A stretch of DNA of 21,688 nucleotides, from contig DKBG01000017.1 of assembly GCA_002451155.1 (NCBI GenBank), forward strand, positions 1,250 to 22,937. The letters run 5' to 3'. This stretch comes from Ignavibacteria bacterium UBA6906. Its GTDB lineage: Bacteria > Bacteroidota > Ignavibacteria > UBA10030 > UBA6906. How positions within the stretch are numbered: the stretch's first letter is position 1; every line of letters starts with the position of its first letter. Below, piece by piece: positions 1 to 7,238 of the stretch. Below the pieces are notes generated by a model. That model had not been told where the DNA came from. It searched no databases and saw only the letters and a program-made list of their open reading frames with translations. The translations under genes and the position numbers were made by a program.

Positions 1-249
1 ATGGCCAACATCTGGCATGAACTTGATGATCACGCCGGGGTATTGCGGGAAATCGGAAGGATTTTGCGCCCTGGCGGAGCGCTGGCCATACTCGACTGGA
101 GACATGATCTGCCGTCGCCTCCGGGGCCCCCGGCTGAACACAGAATCCCTCTGGCCAGCGTGCACGAGGTGTTGGAGGGCAACGGATGGAAGATCCTGCT
201 TTCCACGACCGTGGGCCAATACAGTTATCTTCTGAAAGCCTCCCTGTAG
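1..249 (+). CDS. SAM-dependent class I methyltransferase, C-terminal fragment
   Basis: This is the last 82 residues of a Methyltransf_11-type enzyme, cut by the left edge. The segment NIWHELDD followed by LREIGRILRPGGALAILDW is the typical post-motif region of small-molecule methyltransferases: the helix before beta-5, then the PGG turn and the beta strand ending in D-W. The following GPPAEHRI and the closing G-Q-Y-S-Y-L-L strand are also usual for this group. The ATG at base 1 is probably an internal methionine, because the SAM-binding glycine-rich motif I must lie upstream. The TAG stop lies at the foot of a palindrome that could act as terminator. The substrate cannot be told from this fragment. 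Confidence 0.8.
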   Translation: MANIWHELDDHAGVLREIGRILRPGGALAILDWRHDLPSPPGPPAEHRIPLASVHEVLEGNGWKILLSTTVGQYSYLLKASL

Positions 250-269
250 GGCGACCAGTCTGGTCGCCC
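249..269. repeat. Palindrome overlapping the methyltransferase stop; possible terminator or REP-like element
   Basis: A perfect 9-bp inverted repeat (GGGCGACCA, loop GTC, TGGTCGCCC) begins on the last base of the TAG stop. There is no good T-run after it on the plus strand, so it is not a textbook intrinsic terminator. A near-identical palindrome lies at 453-473, and both are preceded by GTAG. This suggests a dispersed repeat rather than a one-off terminator. Confidence 0.7.
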
Positions 270-568
270 GATTGAGGTATCTTCCTTAGGTATGTTTTCC
301 ATCTGGTGGTCGCAATGTCCGCCGGAAGGGGGGACCTGTCCCCGAGGGGACGAGGTATTCCCATCACCTTCGCAATTCCTGATCTTATCTCAGTATCTCG
401 CCGTCCTGCACCTGGATTCTAACAACCGAAATCGGTCGGGACTTTACAAGTAGGTCGACCAGTTTGGTCGACCCCGCGCGCGGCGACCCTCGCCGTCCCG
501 AAACCTTGATTGTTACCCTGCAGACACCTACCATATCTCACTCCAGAACAGGGTACTTGCACGAGATC
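250..568. other. Non-coding gap with several palindromes
   Basis: I see no credible gene in this 319-bp gap. It holds the related palindromes at 249-269 and 453-473. Between them, around 330-351, lies a GGGGA/TCCCC hairpin whose right arm can instead pair with the following GGGGAC (GTCCCC, loop GA, GGGGAC), so the two folds exclude each other. An open frame runs on from 464 into the lipoprotein gene. Its first 35 codons cross the second palindrome and lie ahead of the signal peptide, so I treat them as untranslated. Confidence 0.6.
453..473. repeat. Second copy of the GACCAGTYTGGTC palindrome
   Basis: A perfect 9-bp inverted repeat (GGTCGACCA, loop GTT, TGGTCGACC). It shares the core GACCAGT-Y-TGGTC and the leading GTAGG with the copy at 249-269. 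The base changes between the copies are compensated on the two arms (G/C in one, T/A in the other), which keeps the stem intact. It lies about 96 bp upstream of the lipoprotein start. Confidence 0.65.
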
Positions 569-1300
569 ATGCGCTTCCCTTTATCGGTCCTCTCTCTTTT
601 TGCGGCGGCAGTCGCGCTGATCTCCTGCTCCAGCGATGATTCAAGCGGTCCAGGACAGCCGGCCTCCGGGACGGAAGTCTATGAAACCCCCGGCAGTTAT
701 ATCTGGACTCCCGATGCCAGAGATATTACTGCGAAGATCACCATCATCGGTGCCGGCGGCGGCGGTGGCGGCGGGGCTGATGGACTGGCGTTTACGCAAT
801 CCTATGCAAACGCAGGAGGGGGTGGTGGTGGGGGAGGAGCGGGTCAGGCAACCGTCCTGGACAGTCTCTCTCTCTCGAAGGGCACGAACTACACAGTTGT
901 CGTCGGCTCGGGTGGTGCCGGGGGTGCACGAGGTCGCTCGGCGTTTCCCGGAGAAAAGGGCGGCGCTTCGCAGTTTGCGGTCGGAACCTTCGTTATGGGA
1001 ACCGCCGCCGGTGGATTTGGCGGAGAGGGAGGTAGCGTGAGCTCAACTGCTCAAGGTGTGGGCGGACTGGGTGGCGGAGGATTTCCGGCTGGCGTCAGCG
1101 GGGGGAACGGTGTGGTGGGTGTGCCGGGTGAAGCAACAGGAGGAGCCGGGGGGTACGGAGCGAACAACGGAACGCAATACGGAACTGGTGGCACGGGCGG
1201 CGCGGGCGGATGGGTGGCCGCGTACACAGCCCAGAACGGCAGCGCCGGCCTCGCCGGTCGCTCAGGCATCGTGAAAATCGAATGGTCAGGGTATCGCTAG
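569..1300 (+). CDS. Glycine-rich-domain lipoprotein
   Basis: The predicted product has 243 residues. It starts with a lipoprotein signal peptide (MRFPLSVLSLFAAAVALISC) with Cys20 as the lipidation site, followed by a Ser/Asp/Gly linker (SSDDSSGPG), so it should be anchored in an envelope membrane. From about residue 36 the sequence matches the general form of the glycine-rich domain seen in phage tail-fibre tips and some bacterial surface proteins. It opens with a beta strand VYETPGSYIWTP, continues through long glycine runs (up to eight Gly), and closes with the strand GIVKIEW. Such domains are known to pack as bundles of polyglycine-II helices. The ATG at 569 is chosen over the upstream in-frame start at 464 because it begins the signal peptide; the ribosome binding site is weak. 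It faces the esterase gene, with only 35 bp between their stops. The ligand or role is unknown. Confidence 0.75.
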   Translation: MRFPLSVLSLFAAAVALISCSSDDSSGPGQPASGTEVYETPGSYIWTPDARDITAKITIIGAGGGGGGGADGLAFTQSYANAGGGGGGGGAGQATVLDSLSLSKGTNYTVVVGSGGAGGARGRSAFPGEKGGASQFAVGTFVMGTAAGGFGGEGGSVSSTAQGVGGLGGGGFPAGVSGGNGVVGVPGEATGGAGGYGANNGTQYGTGGTGGAGGWVAAYTAQNGSAGLAGRSGIVKIEWSGYR

Positions 1301-1335
1301 CCGGAACTTGAGCGTATAAACCGGACCACTCTCGT

Positions 1336-2073
1336 CTATCTCCCCTGCTTCTTCTGTCCCAGAAGCCACTCGTAGAAAAGCGGATTATCGTAGGTCTCAG
1401 TCCAGGCATCATGTCCTGCTTCGGGATATTCGGTGAAGCGGACATTTCCGCCACACATTTTCAGTGCCCTCACGAGGCTCGCTGACCTCGCGATGGGGAC
1501 CGCCTGGTCCTTCTTCCCGTGAAAAACCCAGACGGGAACATCCTTCAACGAGCAGACGCTGCTTGTGTCGCCCCAGCCACAGATCGGCGCTATGGCGGCG
1601 AACCGCTCTGGGCTTTCCATCGCAAGCTTCCAGGTACCCGCACCGCCAAGGCTCAGACCGGTCACATACTCTCGTGACCGGTTCACCCGATACTTCGATT
1701 CGATGTCGTCCAGCAGTGATTCAAGAATCCGGGGAGACCAGGATTCGTAGTCCGGACATTGCGGGGAGACCAGGATGAAAGGAAATTTCTTCCCCTGGTC
1801 GGCGAGTTTTGGGGGGCCGTGCCGTTTTACCAGGTCGAGATTGGTCCCCCGCTCGCCCGCGCCATGAAGAAAGAGTACGAGCGGCCAGTCATCAGAGCTC
1901 GCTGCGTATCCCTCTGGAATGTATATCAGATATTCTGTGGCAACCTCCAGTGTGACCCGTCCGATAGTCCTTGCAGCAAGTTGTTCTCCCTCTTGCATTG
2001 GTATCTCCCTGGTAGCAGAGCATCCGCTGAGGAAAACCGCGATAATCGCTGCGGCCCATCTCCCTTGTGCCAT
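1336..2073 (-). CDS. Secreted lipoprotein alpha/beta-hydrolase (esterase, PHB-depolymerase/dienelactone-hydrolase type)
   Basis: A 245-residue alpha/beta hydrolase. The N-terminus is a lipoprotein signal (AAIIAVFLSGC, Cys18). The catalytic triad is visible: Ser141 in the nucleophile elbow GLSLGGAG, Asp189 in HGKKDQAVPI and His221 in PEAGHDAW. The oxyanion-side strand is LVLFLHGAGERG, and SPQCP plus the SWSP segment are typical of carboxylesterases attached to carbohydrate-degrading systems (feruloyl- or acetyl-esterase-like). The length is normal for a single-domain member. A candidate SD (AAGGA) lies 8 nt before the ATG, and a plausible promoter lies at 2140-2112. It may remove ester groups from polysaccharides, but nothing in the sequence fixes the substrate. 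Confidence 0.85.
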   Translation of the reverse strand: MAQGRWAAAIIAVFLSGCSATREIPMQEGEQLAARTIGRVTLEVATEYLIYIPEGYAASSDDWPLVLFLHGAGERGTNLDLVKRHGPPKLADQGKKFPFILVSPQCPDYESWSPRILESLLDDIESKYRVNRSREYVTGLSLGGAGTWKLAMESPERFAAIAPICGWGDTSSVCSLKDVPVWVFHGKKDQAVPIARSASLVRALKMCGGNVRFTEYPEAGHDAWTETYDNPLFYEWLLGQKKQGR

Positions 2074-2111
2074 CCCACCGGTCCTTACGTTCGACAGAAA
2101 ACTCCTATTCG

Positions 2112-2140
2112 AATGTAGCGAACGAAACCGTCGACATCAA
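2112..2140 (-). promoter_or_regulatory. Candidate sigma70-type promoter of the esterase
   Basis: On the minus strand, TTGATG (2140-2135) and TACATT (2117-2112) are separated by exactly 17 bp. Each matches its consensus at four of six positions. A start site near 2105 would leave a leader of about 32 nt carrying the AAGGA ribosome binding site. Confidence 0.5.
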
Positions 2141-2183
2141 GAAGCGTCCGGAGGTCATACGGGTCTGTTCGCCCGCCAGCAGA

Positions 2184-2213
2184 GCCCGGCGGGGGGCAGG
2201 GCGCTGCCCGGGC
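2184..2213. repeat. GC-rich imperfect hairpin
   Basis: The inner stem is GGCAG (2195-2199), loop GGCG, CTGCC (2204-2208). It is extended by GCCCG (2184-2188) pairing with CGGGC (2209-2213) across a 6-nt bulge. It lies in the middle of the esterase-tldD gap without a T-run, so I do not call it a terminator. Confidence 0.45.
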
Positions 2214-2535
2214 ATCCTGTCCGGCCTGAACCGCCCGCCCTCCTTACGATGCGGGCCCGTTGTCTTTTTCGAAACATGCAGGGTCTTTTTCCGTAAAACC
2301 TTCCATATCCGCAGCGGGTCGGGCGTGTGCGTCCCTCTGGCCCGGATGCCTCTCGGCCGGTCGATTCTTCGCCTGCCGGAGATTGCATTCTTTATCCTTT
2401 CCAGATCAGTGAATAATTCAAACAGGGGATTGTCCGCACGTCGGCGGGGGCAGAACGCGGCCCAGCGGGATCGCTGCGCTCTTCCGTCGTTGCGCCGGAC
2501 TTTCTGCACAGGGAACACAAACCTGGAGGTTCTCC

Positions 2536-4062
2536 ATGCTTGACGTTAATCGCAGGGATTTCCTTCGAACAGGCGGTATCGGGCTCGCAGCTACCCTGAC
2601 ATCCGGGTTCTGGTTCGATCTGCTTGCGAGAGGATCCGCGCCGCTACCATCCGCGACCTTCTTCGAAGAACGGTTTGGGGTCACGCGTGAACAAATGAAG
2701 AAGATTCTCGACCTGGCGCTCTCGAAGGGAGGCGATTTCTCCGAACTCTTCTTCGAATATAAGATCAACAATAGCGTCAGGATGGAGGAAGACATTATCA
2801 AAGACTCCTCTGAGAACATTTCACTGGGAGTCGGTATCCGCGTTTTGAAAGGCGCGCAAACGGGATACGGGTATACCGATGACCTTTCGTTTGAGCGAAT
2901 GAAGCAAACGGCGCTTACAGCCGCCACAATTGCTGGCGGGAATGCGGGGTTCGCCGTTGCCGACCTCACGCAAGAGAATTCCCCCCTTCACGTATATGAC
3001 ATCAAATCCCCGATGCAGGATCTGCTTCTGTCTGCAAAGGTGGATTTGGTCAAGCAGGCATATGCGGCGGCACAGTCTCATGACAGGCGGATCACGAAGG
3101 TGCAGGCAGGCCTTGTGGACGAAATCCAGTACGTTACGATCGCAAACAGCGAAGGGCTGTTGATCAGCGATGCCCGTCCGCAGACAATCATGTTTGTATC
3201 TGCGACGGCGGAGGAGAATGGCGTCCGGAATACCGGGTTCAAAACTGCCGGGGGGCGAGTCGGGGCGGATTTCTTCCTCACGAAAGAAACGCCTGGCTCC
3301 GTCGGAACCAAGGCTTCGGCGGATGCGGTCACGCTGCTCTCGGCGATCGATCCCCCGGCCGGCGAGCAACCGGTGGTTCTGGGCAGCCTCCAGTCAGGAG
3401 TGATGGTGCATGAAGCGGTGGGACACCCACTTGAGGCCGATGCAAACCGGAAGAAGACGTCGATCATGTGGGACAAACTGGGACAGCAGGTGGCCAATCC
3501 GATCGTCACGATCTACGATGATCCGACCATTCCCAACGCCCGCGGAAGCCTCAACATGGACGACGAGGGAATCGTACCCTCGAAGACGGTCCTCATTGAA
3601 AAAGGAAAGCTGGTGGGGTTTCTGCAGGACCGGCTCTCGGCGAAACTTATGAAAATGGAGCCCAACGGTCATGGCCGGCGGGCGTCCTACCGCGACGTCC
3701 CGATTCCGCGCATGGCGAACACCGTGCTCGGCCCGGGAGAGGCGAGCGTGGAAGATATTCTCCGCTCGGTCAAGAAAGGCTTCTTCGCGGAAACGTACCA
3801 GGGAGGACAGGTGAGCGATTCGGGGAAATTCACATTCTCCGTGAATATGGGCTATCTGATCGAAGATGGAAAATTGACACGGCCAGTCAAGAATGCCACG
3901 CTCATTGGAACGAATGTTCAGATACTCAACGAGGTTGAGATGATCGGGAATGACACACGGTTCTTCCTCGGCACCTGCGGAAAGGACGGTCAGTCGGCAC
4001 CTGTGAGCGCCGGGACACCTACATTGAAGCTCCGTCAGATGACGGTGGGAGGCCGATCATGA
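2536..4062 (+). CDS. tldD: TldD-type metalloprotease with Tat signal peptide
   Basis: A 508-residue TldD family protease. The zinc-site motif HEAVGHPLE places His292, Glu293 and His297 in the family's HExxxH motif, and Cys481 in GTCGKDGQ corresponds to the third metal ligand of TldD proteins. The C-terminus (TLKLRQMTVGG) is also typical. The N-terminus carries a twin-arginine signal, NRRDFLRTGG, then a hydrophobic stretch (IGLAATLTSGFWFDLLA), which accounts for most of the extra length over the cytoplasmic enterobacterial form. The start is supported by GGAGG six bases upstream. The stop overlaps the pmbA start (ATGA), implying translational coupling and a 1:1 complex. In enterobacteria TldD/TldE process microcin B17 and degrade CcdA. 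Here the Tat signal suggests activity outside the cytoplasm on unfolded peptides, which is inference. Confidence 0.93.
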   Translation: MLDVNRRDFLRTGGIGLAATLTSGFWFDLLARGSAPLPSATFFEERFGVTREQMKKILDLALSKGGDFSELFFEYKINNSVRMEEDIIKDSSENISLGVGIRVLKGAQTGYGYTDDLSFERMKQTALTAATIAGGNAGFAVADLTQENSPLHVYDIKSPMQDLLLSAKVDLVKQAYAAAQSHDRRITKVQAGLVDEIQYVTIANSEGLLISDARPQTIMFVSATAEENGVRNTGFKTAGGRVGADFFLTKETPGSVGTKASADAVTLLSAIDPPAGEQPVVLGSLQSGVMVHEAVGHPLEADANRKKTSIMWDKLGQQVANPIVTIYDDPTIPNARGSLNMDDEGIVPSKTVLIEKGKLVGFLQDRLSAKLMKMEPNGHGRRASYRDVPIPRMANTVLGPGEASVEDILRSVKKGFFAETYQGGQVSDSGKFTFSVNMGYLIEDGKLTRPVKNATLIGTNVQILNEVEMIGNDTRFFLGTCGKDGQSAPVSAGTPTLKLRQMTVGGRS

Positions 4063-5381
4063 GCACAGACAATCTTCTGGGTCTCGCAGAGGACCTCGTG
4101 TCCTCCGGTCGAAAGAAGGGCGCCAGTCAGGTCGAAGTGTCGATCCGGGAGGGGACGGAGTTTTCGGTGGATGTTCGCGAAGGAGAAATCGAGAAGCTGG
4201 CAGAGGCGGGATCGAAAAGCCTCTCCCTCAGAGTCTTCGTTGAGGGGAAGATCGCCCGCGCAAGTTCGTCGGATCTTTCCAAAGAAACGCTGAACCGGCT
4301 GATCGAGAATGCAATCGAACGGGCAAAACTCTCAAGTGCCGATCCGCTGGCGGGGCTTCCGGAGAAAGGGACCCTGTCGGTGGATGCGGGATCGCTCAAA
4401 ATCTACGATCCGGCGGTTGTTGATATGCCGCCCGAAAAGAAGATTGCAGCCGCGCGGGCAACCGAGGCGATCTGCCTCTCCGACAAACGCGTGAAGAAGA
4501 GCTTCGGGGCTGGCTTCCGGACAACGGTCGGAGCAGTCTATCTGGCGAACTCCAACGGATTTGGGAGCTCCTATCCTCGGACCAGCTGTTCCTGTTCCGT
4601 CTACCTGCAGTCCGGTGAGGGTTCGAATCTCTTTGATGAAGGGTGGGGAGATGAGTCTCACTCCGTTGCAGACCTCGAAAGTCCGGAAGAGATTGCCCGG
4701 AAAGCGATTGATCGGGTCGCACGGCTCATCGGCGGCAGGAAGGTCGAGACACAGAACGTCCCGGTGGTTCTCGAGCCGCCGATGACGGCGAGCCTCCTCA
4801 GCTTCTTCAATACGTGCATCAGCGGGAACAATGTTTACCTCAAGCAATCCTTTCTCGCCGGAAAGGTCGGCGAGAAAGTCGGCAATGATCTTGTCACAAT
4901 AGTCGATGACGGACTTCTCCCGGGGGGAATCGGGACAAAACCGTTCGATGGAGAGGGGGTGCCGACACGCAAGACTGTTGTGATGGAGAGGGGGGTCCTG
5001 AAGAGCTACCTGATGGACACCTACGCGGCAAAGAAGCTCGGGATGAAATCAACAGGGAATGCATCCGGCGCCAATAATCTCTATCTGGCCGCGGGAACAC
5101 CGACTCCAGAGGAGATCATCAAATCGGTGGAGAAAGGACTCTACCTTACAGGAACTATCGGGTTCGGTCTCGTGCCGACGACGGGCGATATCTCCCGCGG
5201 GGCCTTCGGGCTCTGGATTGAGAAAGGCGAAATAGCGTTTCCGGTCTCGGAAATCACGATCTCCGGAAACCTCGGCCAGATCCTCCACGGGATCCAGATG
5301 GTCGGTAACGATCTGAAGTTCAAGGACTCGATCACCGGTCCGACTATCAAGATCGCCGAAATGACCGTCGGCGGCAAATAG
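4059..5381 (+). CDS. pmbA: PmbA/TldE, partner subunit of TldD
   Basis: A 440-residue member of the TldD/PmbA family, close to the usual length. It has the family N-terminal domain (LAEDLVSSGRKKGASQVEVS, then GEIEKLAEAGSKSLSLRV) and C-terminal beta-rich domain (ISGNLGQILHGIQMVGNDL, ending KIAEMTVGG). As expected for TldE, it lacks the HExxxH motif and the zinc-ligand Cys, so it should be the non-catalytic half of the TldD/TldE heterodimer. The start overlaps the tldD stop by four bases, with GGGAGG six bases upstream. Unlike TldD, it has no signal peptide, so if the complex is exported PmbA must travel with TldD. A strong hairpin terminator follows about 30 bp after the stop. Confidence 0.92.
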   Translation: MSTDNLLGLAEDLVSSGRKKGASQVEVSIREGTEFSVDVREGEIEKLAEAGSKSLSLRVFVEGKIARASSSDLSKETLNRLIENAIERAKLSSADPLAGLPEKGTLSVDAGSLKIYDPAVVDMPPEKKIAAARATEAICLSDKRVKKSFGAGFRTTVGAVYLANSNGFGSSYPRTSCSCSVYLQSGEGSNLFDEGWGDESHSVADLESPEEIARKAIDRVARLIGGRKVETQNVPVVLEPPMTASLLSFFNTCISGNNVYLKQSFLAGKVGEKVGNDLVTIVDDGLLPGGIGTKPFDGEGVPTRKTVVMERGVLKSYLMDTYAAKKLGMKSTGNASGANNLYLAAGTPTPEEIIKSVEKGLYLTGTIGFGLVPTTGDISRGAFGLWIEKGEIAFPVSEITISGNLGQILHGIQMVGNDLKFKDSITGPTIKIAEMTVGGK

Positions 5382-5413
5382 CGGAGGGTCTCTCCCCGAT
5401 TCCAGCTGGACGA

Positions 5414-5453
5414 AATCCCCGTCTCCCGTTCTCCTAAACGGGGGATGGGGATT
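5414..5453 (+). terminator. Intrinsic terminator of the tldD-pmbA operon
   Basis: A 17-bp stem: the arm AATCCCCGTCTCCCGTT (5414-5430) pairs with AACGGGGGATGGGGATT (5437-5453) through 15 Watson-Crick pairs and two G-U pairs, around a 6-nt loop. It is followed by the pyrimidine-rich CTCATTCCTTT rather than a pure T-run. It lies 33 bp after the pmbA stop. Confidence 0.7.
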
Positions 5454-5493
5454 CTCATTCCTTTGCCTCTCCTGAGCCCACCTCCTCGATGGT

Positions 5494-5522
5494 TTGACAA
5501 TGCGGATATGTTGAGGTAGATT
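5494..5522 (+). promoter_or_regulatory. Sigma70-type promoter of the sulfatase operon
   Basis: A consensus -35 box TTGACA (5494-5499) is followed after exactly 17 bp by TAGATT (5517-5522), which matches the -10 consensus at four of six positions. Transcription would begin near 5529, giving a leader of about 77 nt to the first sulfatase. It sits just after the pmbA terminator, so the sulfatases appear to be an independent unit. Confidence 0.7.
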
Positions 5523-5605
5523 TTTCTCGGTGGAATAGGGGCCGGGCAGATGGGCCGCATGGACCGGCAGGGTGTCTGTGGAATCAGCAATTCCAGGAGG
5601 ACCGT

Positions 5606-7210
5606 ATGAGAACCCGATCGCAGGCCGGACTACTGCAGCGCGCACGTTGGAGGAAGAGGGGTGCGTTCCTCATTGTGGTTCTCGCGATTGCCTGTTCTGT
5701 CAATCGTTCGCCGGCGGGCACTTCCCCGAACATACTCTTTATCATGTCGGATGACCATGCTTACCAGGCAATTTCCTGCTACGACAGCACGCTCATACAT
5801 ACACCGAACATCGATCGCCTCGCGCGCGAAGGTGTTCGGTTCACAAACAGCTTCTGCACAAACGCGATCTGTGCTCCGAGTAGAGCTGTTCTGCTGACGG
5901 GCAAATACAGTCATCTCAACGGGGTGGTGGACAATCGAGTTGCGTTCGACGGCAGTCAGCAGACCTTTCCCAAACTTCTGCGCACGGCAGGATACCAGAC
6001 GGCGCTTTTTGGGAAATGGCATCTGAAAAGCGACCCGACGGGTTTTGACTACTGGAACATACTCCCGGATCAGGGGAACTACTACAACCCGGATTTCATC
6101 GAGATGGGGGTCAGGGCAAAGCGGAAGGGATACGTCACAGATATTATCACCGATGACTGTCTCGCATGGCTCAAGACGCGGAAATCGGACAAGCCATTCT
6201 GTGTGTTGCTCCACAATAAAGCCCCCCACCGCAACTGGATGCCGGATCTTAAGCACCTTCCGATGTTTCGAGACGAGGCGAAGCCGATTCCCCCCACATT
6301 CTTCGATGACTATTCGACGCGAAGCGAGGCTGCGCGCAGGCAGGAAATGCGAATTGCCGATGATCTCTTCCTGGCATATGACCTGAAGGTTCCCCCTCCC
6401 GATTCCGTATCCGCCGGGATGCCAGGGAAGACGACTGACGTCCAGCTCTGGCACTCGGAGTACGACAGGCTAACAGCGGAGGAAAAGAACGCGTGGAACC
6501 GGGCATACGAATCGGAGAACACAGCTTTTCAGACTTCACCGCCCGGAGGCGAGGCTCTCGCCAGATGGAAATACCAGCGCTACATCAAGGACTACCTCCG
6601 CTGTATCGCCTCGGTCGACGAGAATGTCGGCCGCGTACTCGATTATCTGGACGAGTCGGGCCTGGCGAGCAACACTATTGTTGTCTATACCTCAGATCAG
6701 GGGTTCTACCTTGGCGAGCATGGTTGGTTTGACAAGCGATTCATGTATGAGGAATCCCTGCGGATACCGTTGATTATCCGGTACCCCGCCGAGATCCGGC
6801 CCGGGATCATCTCCGATATGGTTCTGAATCTTGATTTCGCCCCGACATTTCTTGATTATGCCGGCGTGAGGATTCCAGACGACATCCAGGGACGTTCTCT
6901 CCGGGGAGTGGTAAGGTCACAGACGCCCCCCGACTGGAGACAATCTATCTATTACCACTACTATGAGTATCCCGCCGTTCATGCCGTCAGGCGCCATTAC
7001 GGACTTCGCACCGCAAGGTACAAGCTGATTCACTTCTATTATGATATCGATGCATGGGAGCTCTATGATCTCCCTGCTGATCCACATGAACTGAATAATT
7101 GTTATGATGATCCGCGTTATCGCGAGGCGGTTCGGCAGCTGACAACCGAGCTGGACCGCCAGCAGATGATTGTCGGGGATACCGAGTACAGGAAACTTCT
7201 CCCCCGGTAA
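5606..7210 (+). CDS. Secreted S1-family sulfatase (CAPSR active site)
   Basis: A 534-residue formylglycine-dependent sulfatase. The signature ICAPSRAVLLTG places the residue to be oxidised at Cys89. Calcium ligands are Asp49-Asp50 (FIMSDDHAY) and Asp365-Gln366 (YTSDQG). Other active-site elements are KWH (137-139), HNKAPH (204-209) and EHGWFDKR (372-379). The N-terminus has a basic region, then the hydrophobic AFLIVVLAIACS, indicating export; Cys30 is a poor lipobox, so lipidation is doubtful. The APHRNWMP block and DQG resemble N-acetylglucosamine-6-sulfatase and iduronate-sulfatase-like branches, but the substrate is uncertain. AGGAGG sits five bases before the ATG. A second sulfatase follows after 28 bp, probably co-transcribed. 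No FGE or anSME maturation gene is in the window. Confidence 0.92.
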   Translation: MRTRSQAGLLQRARWRKRGAFLIVVLAIACSVNRSPAGTSPNILFIMSDDHAYQAISCYDSTLIHTPNIDRLAREGVRFTNSFCTNAICAPSRAVLLTGKYSHLNGVVDNRVAFDGSQQTFPKLLRTAGYQTALFGKWHLKSDPTGFDYWNILPDQGNYYNPDFIEMGVRAKRKGYVTDIITDDCLAWLKTRKSDKPFCVLLHNKAPHRNWMPDLKHLPMFRDEAKPIPPTFFDDYSTRSEAARRQEMRIADDLFLAYDLKVPPPDSVSAGMPGKTTDVQLWHSEYDRLTAEEKNAWNRAYESENTAFQTSPPGGEALARWKYQRYIKDYLRCIASVDENVGRVLDYLDESGLASNTIVVYTSDQGFYLGEHGWFDKRFMYEESLRIPLIIRYPAEIRPGIISDMVLNLDFAPTFLDYAGVRIPDDIQGRSLRGVVRSQTPPDWRQSIYYHYYEYPAVHAVRRHYGLRTARYKLIHFYYDIDAWELYDLPADPHELNNCYDDPRYREAVRQLTTELDRQQMIVGDTEYRKLLPR

Positions 7211-7238
7211 TTTCGCTTCCTCGTCTGGAAGGACTCCG

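Larger units (their letters stand above)
2074..2535. other. Long divergent intergenic region
   Basis: These 462 bp separate the divergent esterase and tldD genes. The esterase promoter sits at the left end. The tldD leader lies at the right, and an AT-richer stretch near 2384-2425 could hold its promoter, but I see no convincing -35/-10 pair. The middle contains a GC-rich hairpin (2184-2213). Overlapping open frames in both directions (for example 2105-2518 minus) have no recognisable domain and an Arg/Pro-rich composition typical of non-coding GC-rich DNA. Confidence 0.55.

Noticed and set aside
464..568. In-frame upstream start that would lengthen the glycine-rich lipoprotein by 35 residues.
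   Set aside because: It would bury the lipoprotein signal peptide inside the protein and translate through the second palindrome.
2105..2518. 137-codon minus-strand frame between the esterase and tldD genes.
   Set aside because: Arg/Pro-rich, no domain, no ribosome binding site, and it overlaps the esterase promoter; typical of GC-rich non-coding DNA.
5630..6454. 274-codon minus-strand frame opposite the first sulfatase.
   Set aside because: Antisense shadow of the sulfatase catalytic domain.
7170..7238. Earlier in-frame start for the second sulfatase.
   Set aside because: It overlaps the 3' end of the first sulfatase; the ATG at 7239 has a good SD and begins the signal peptide.
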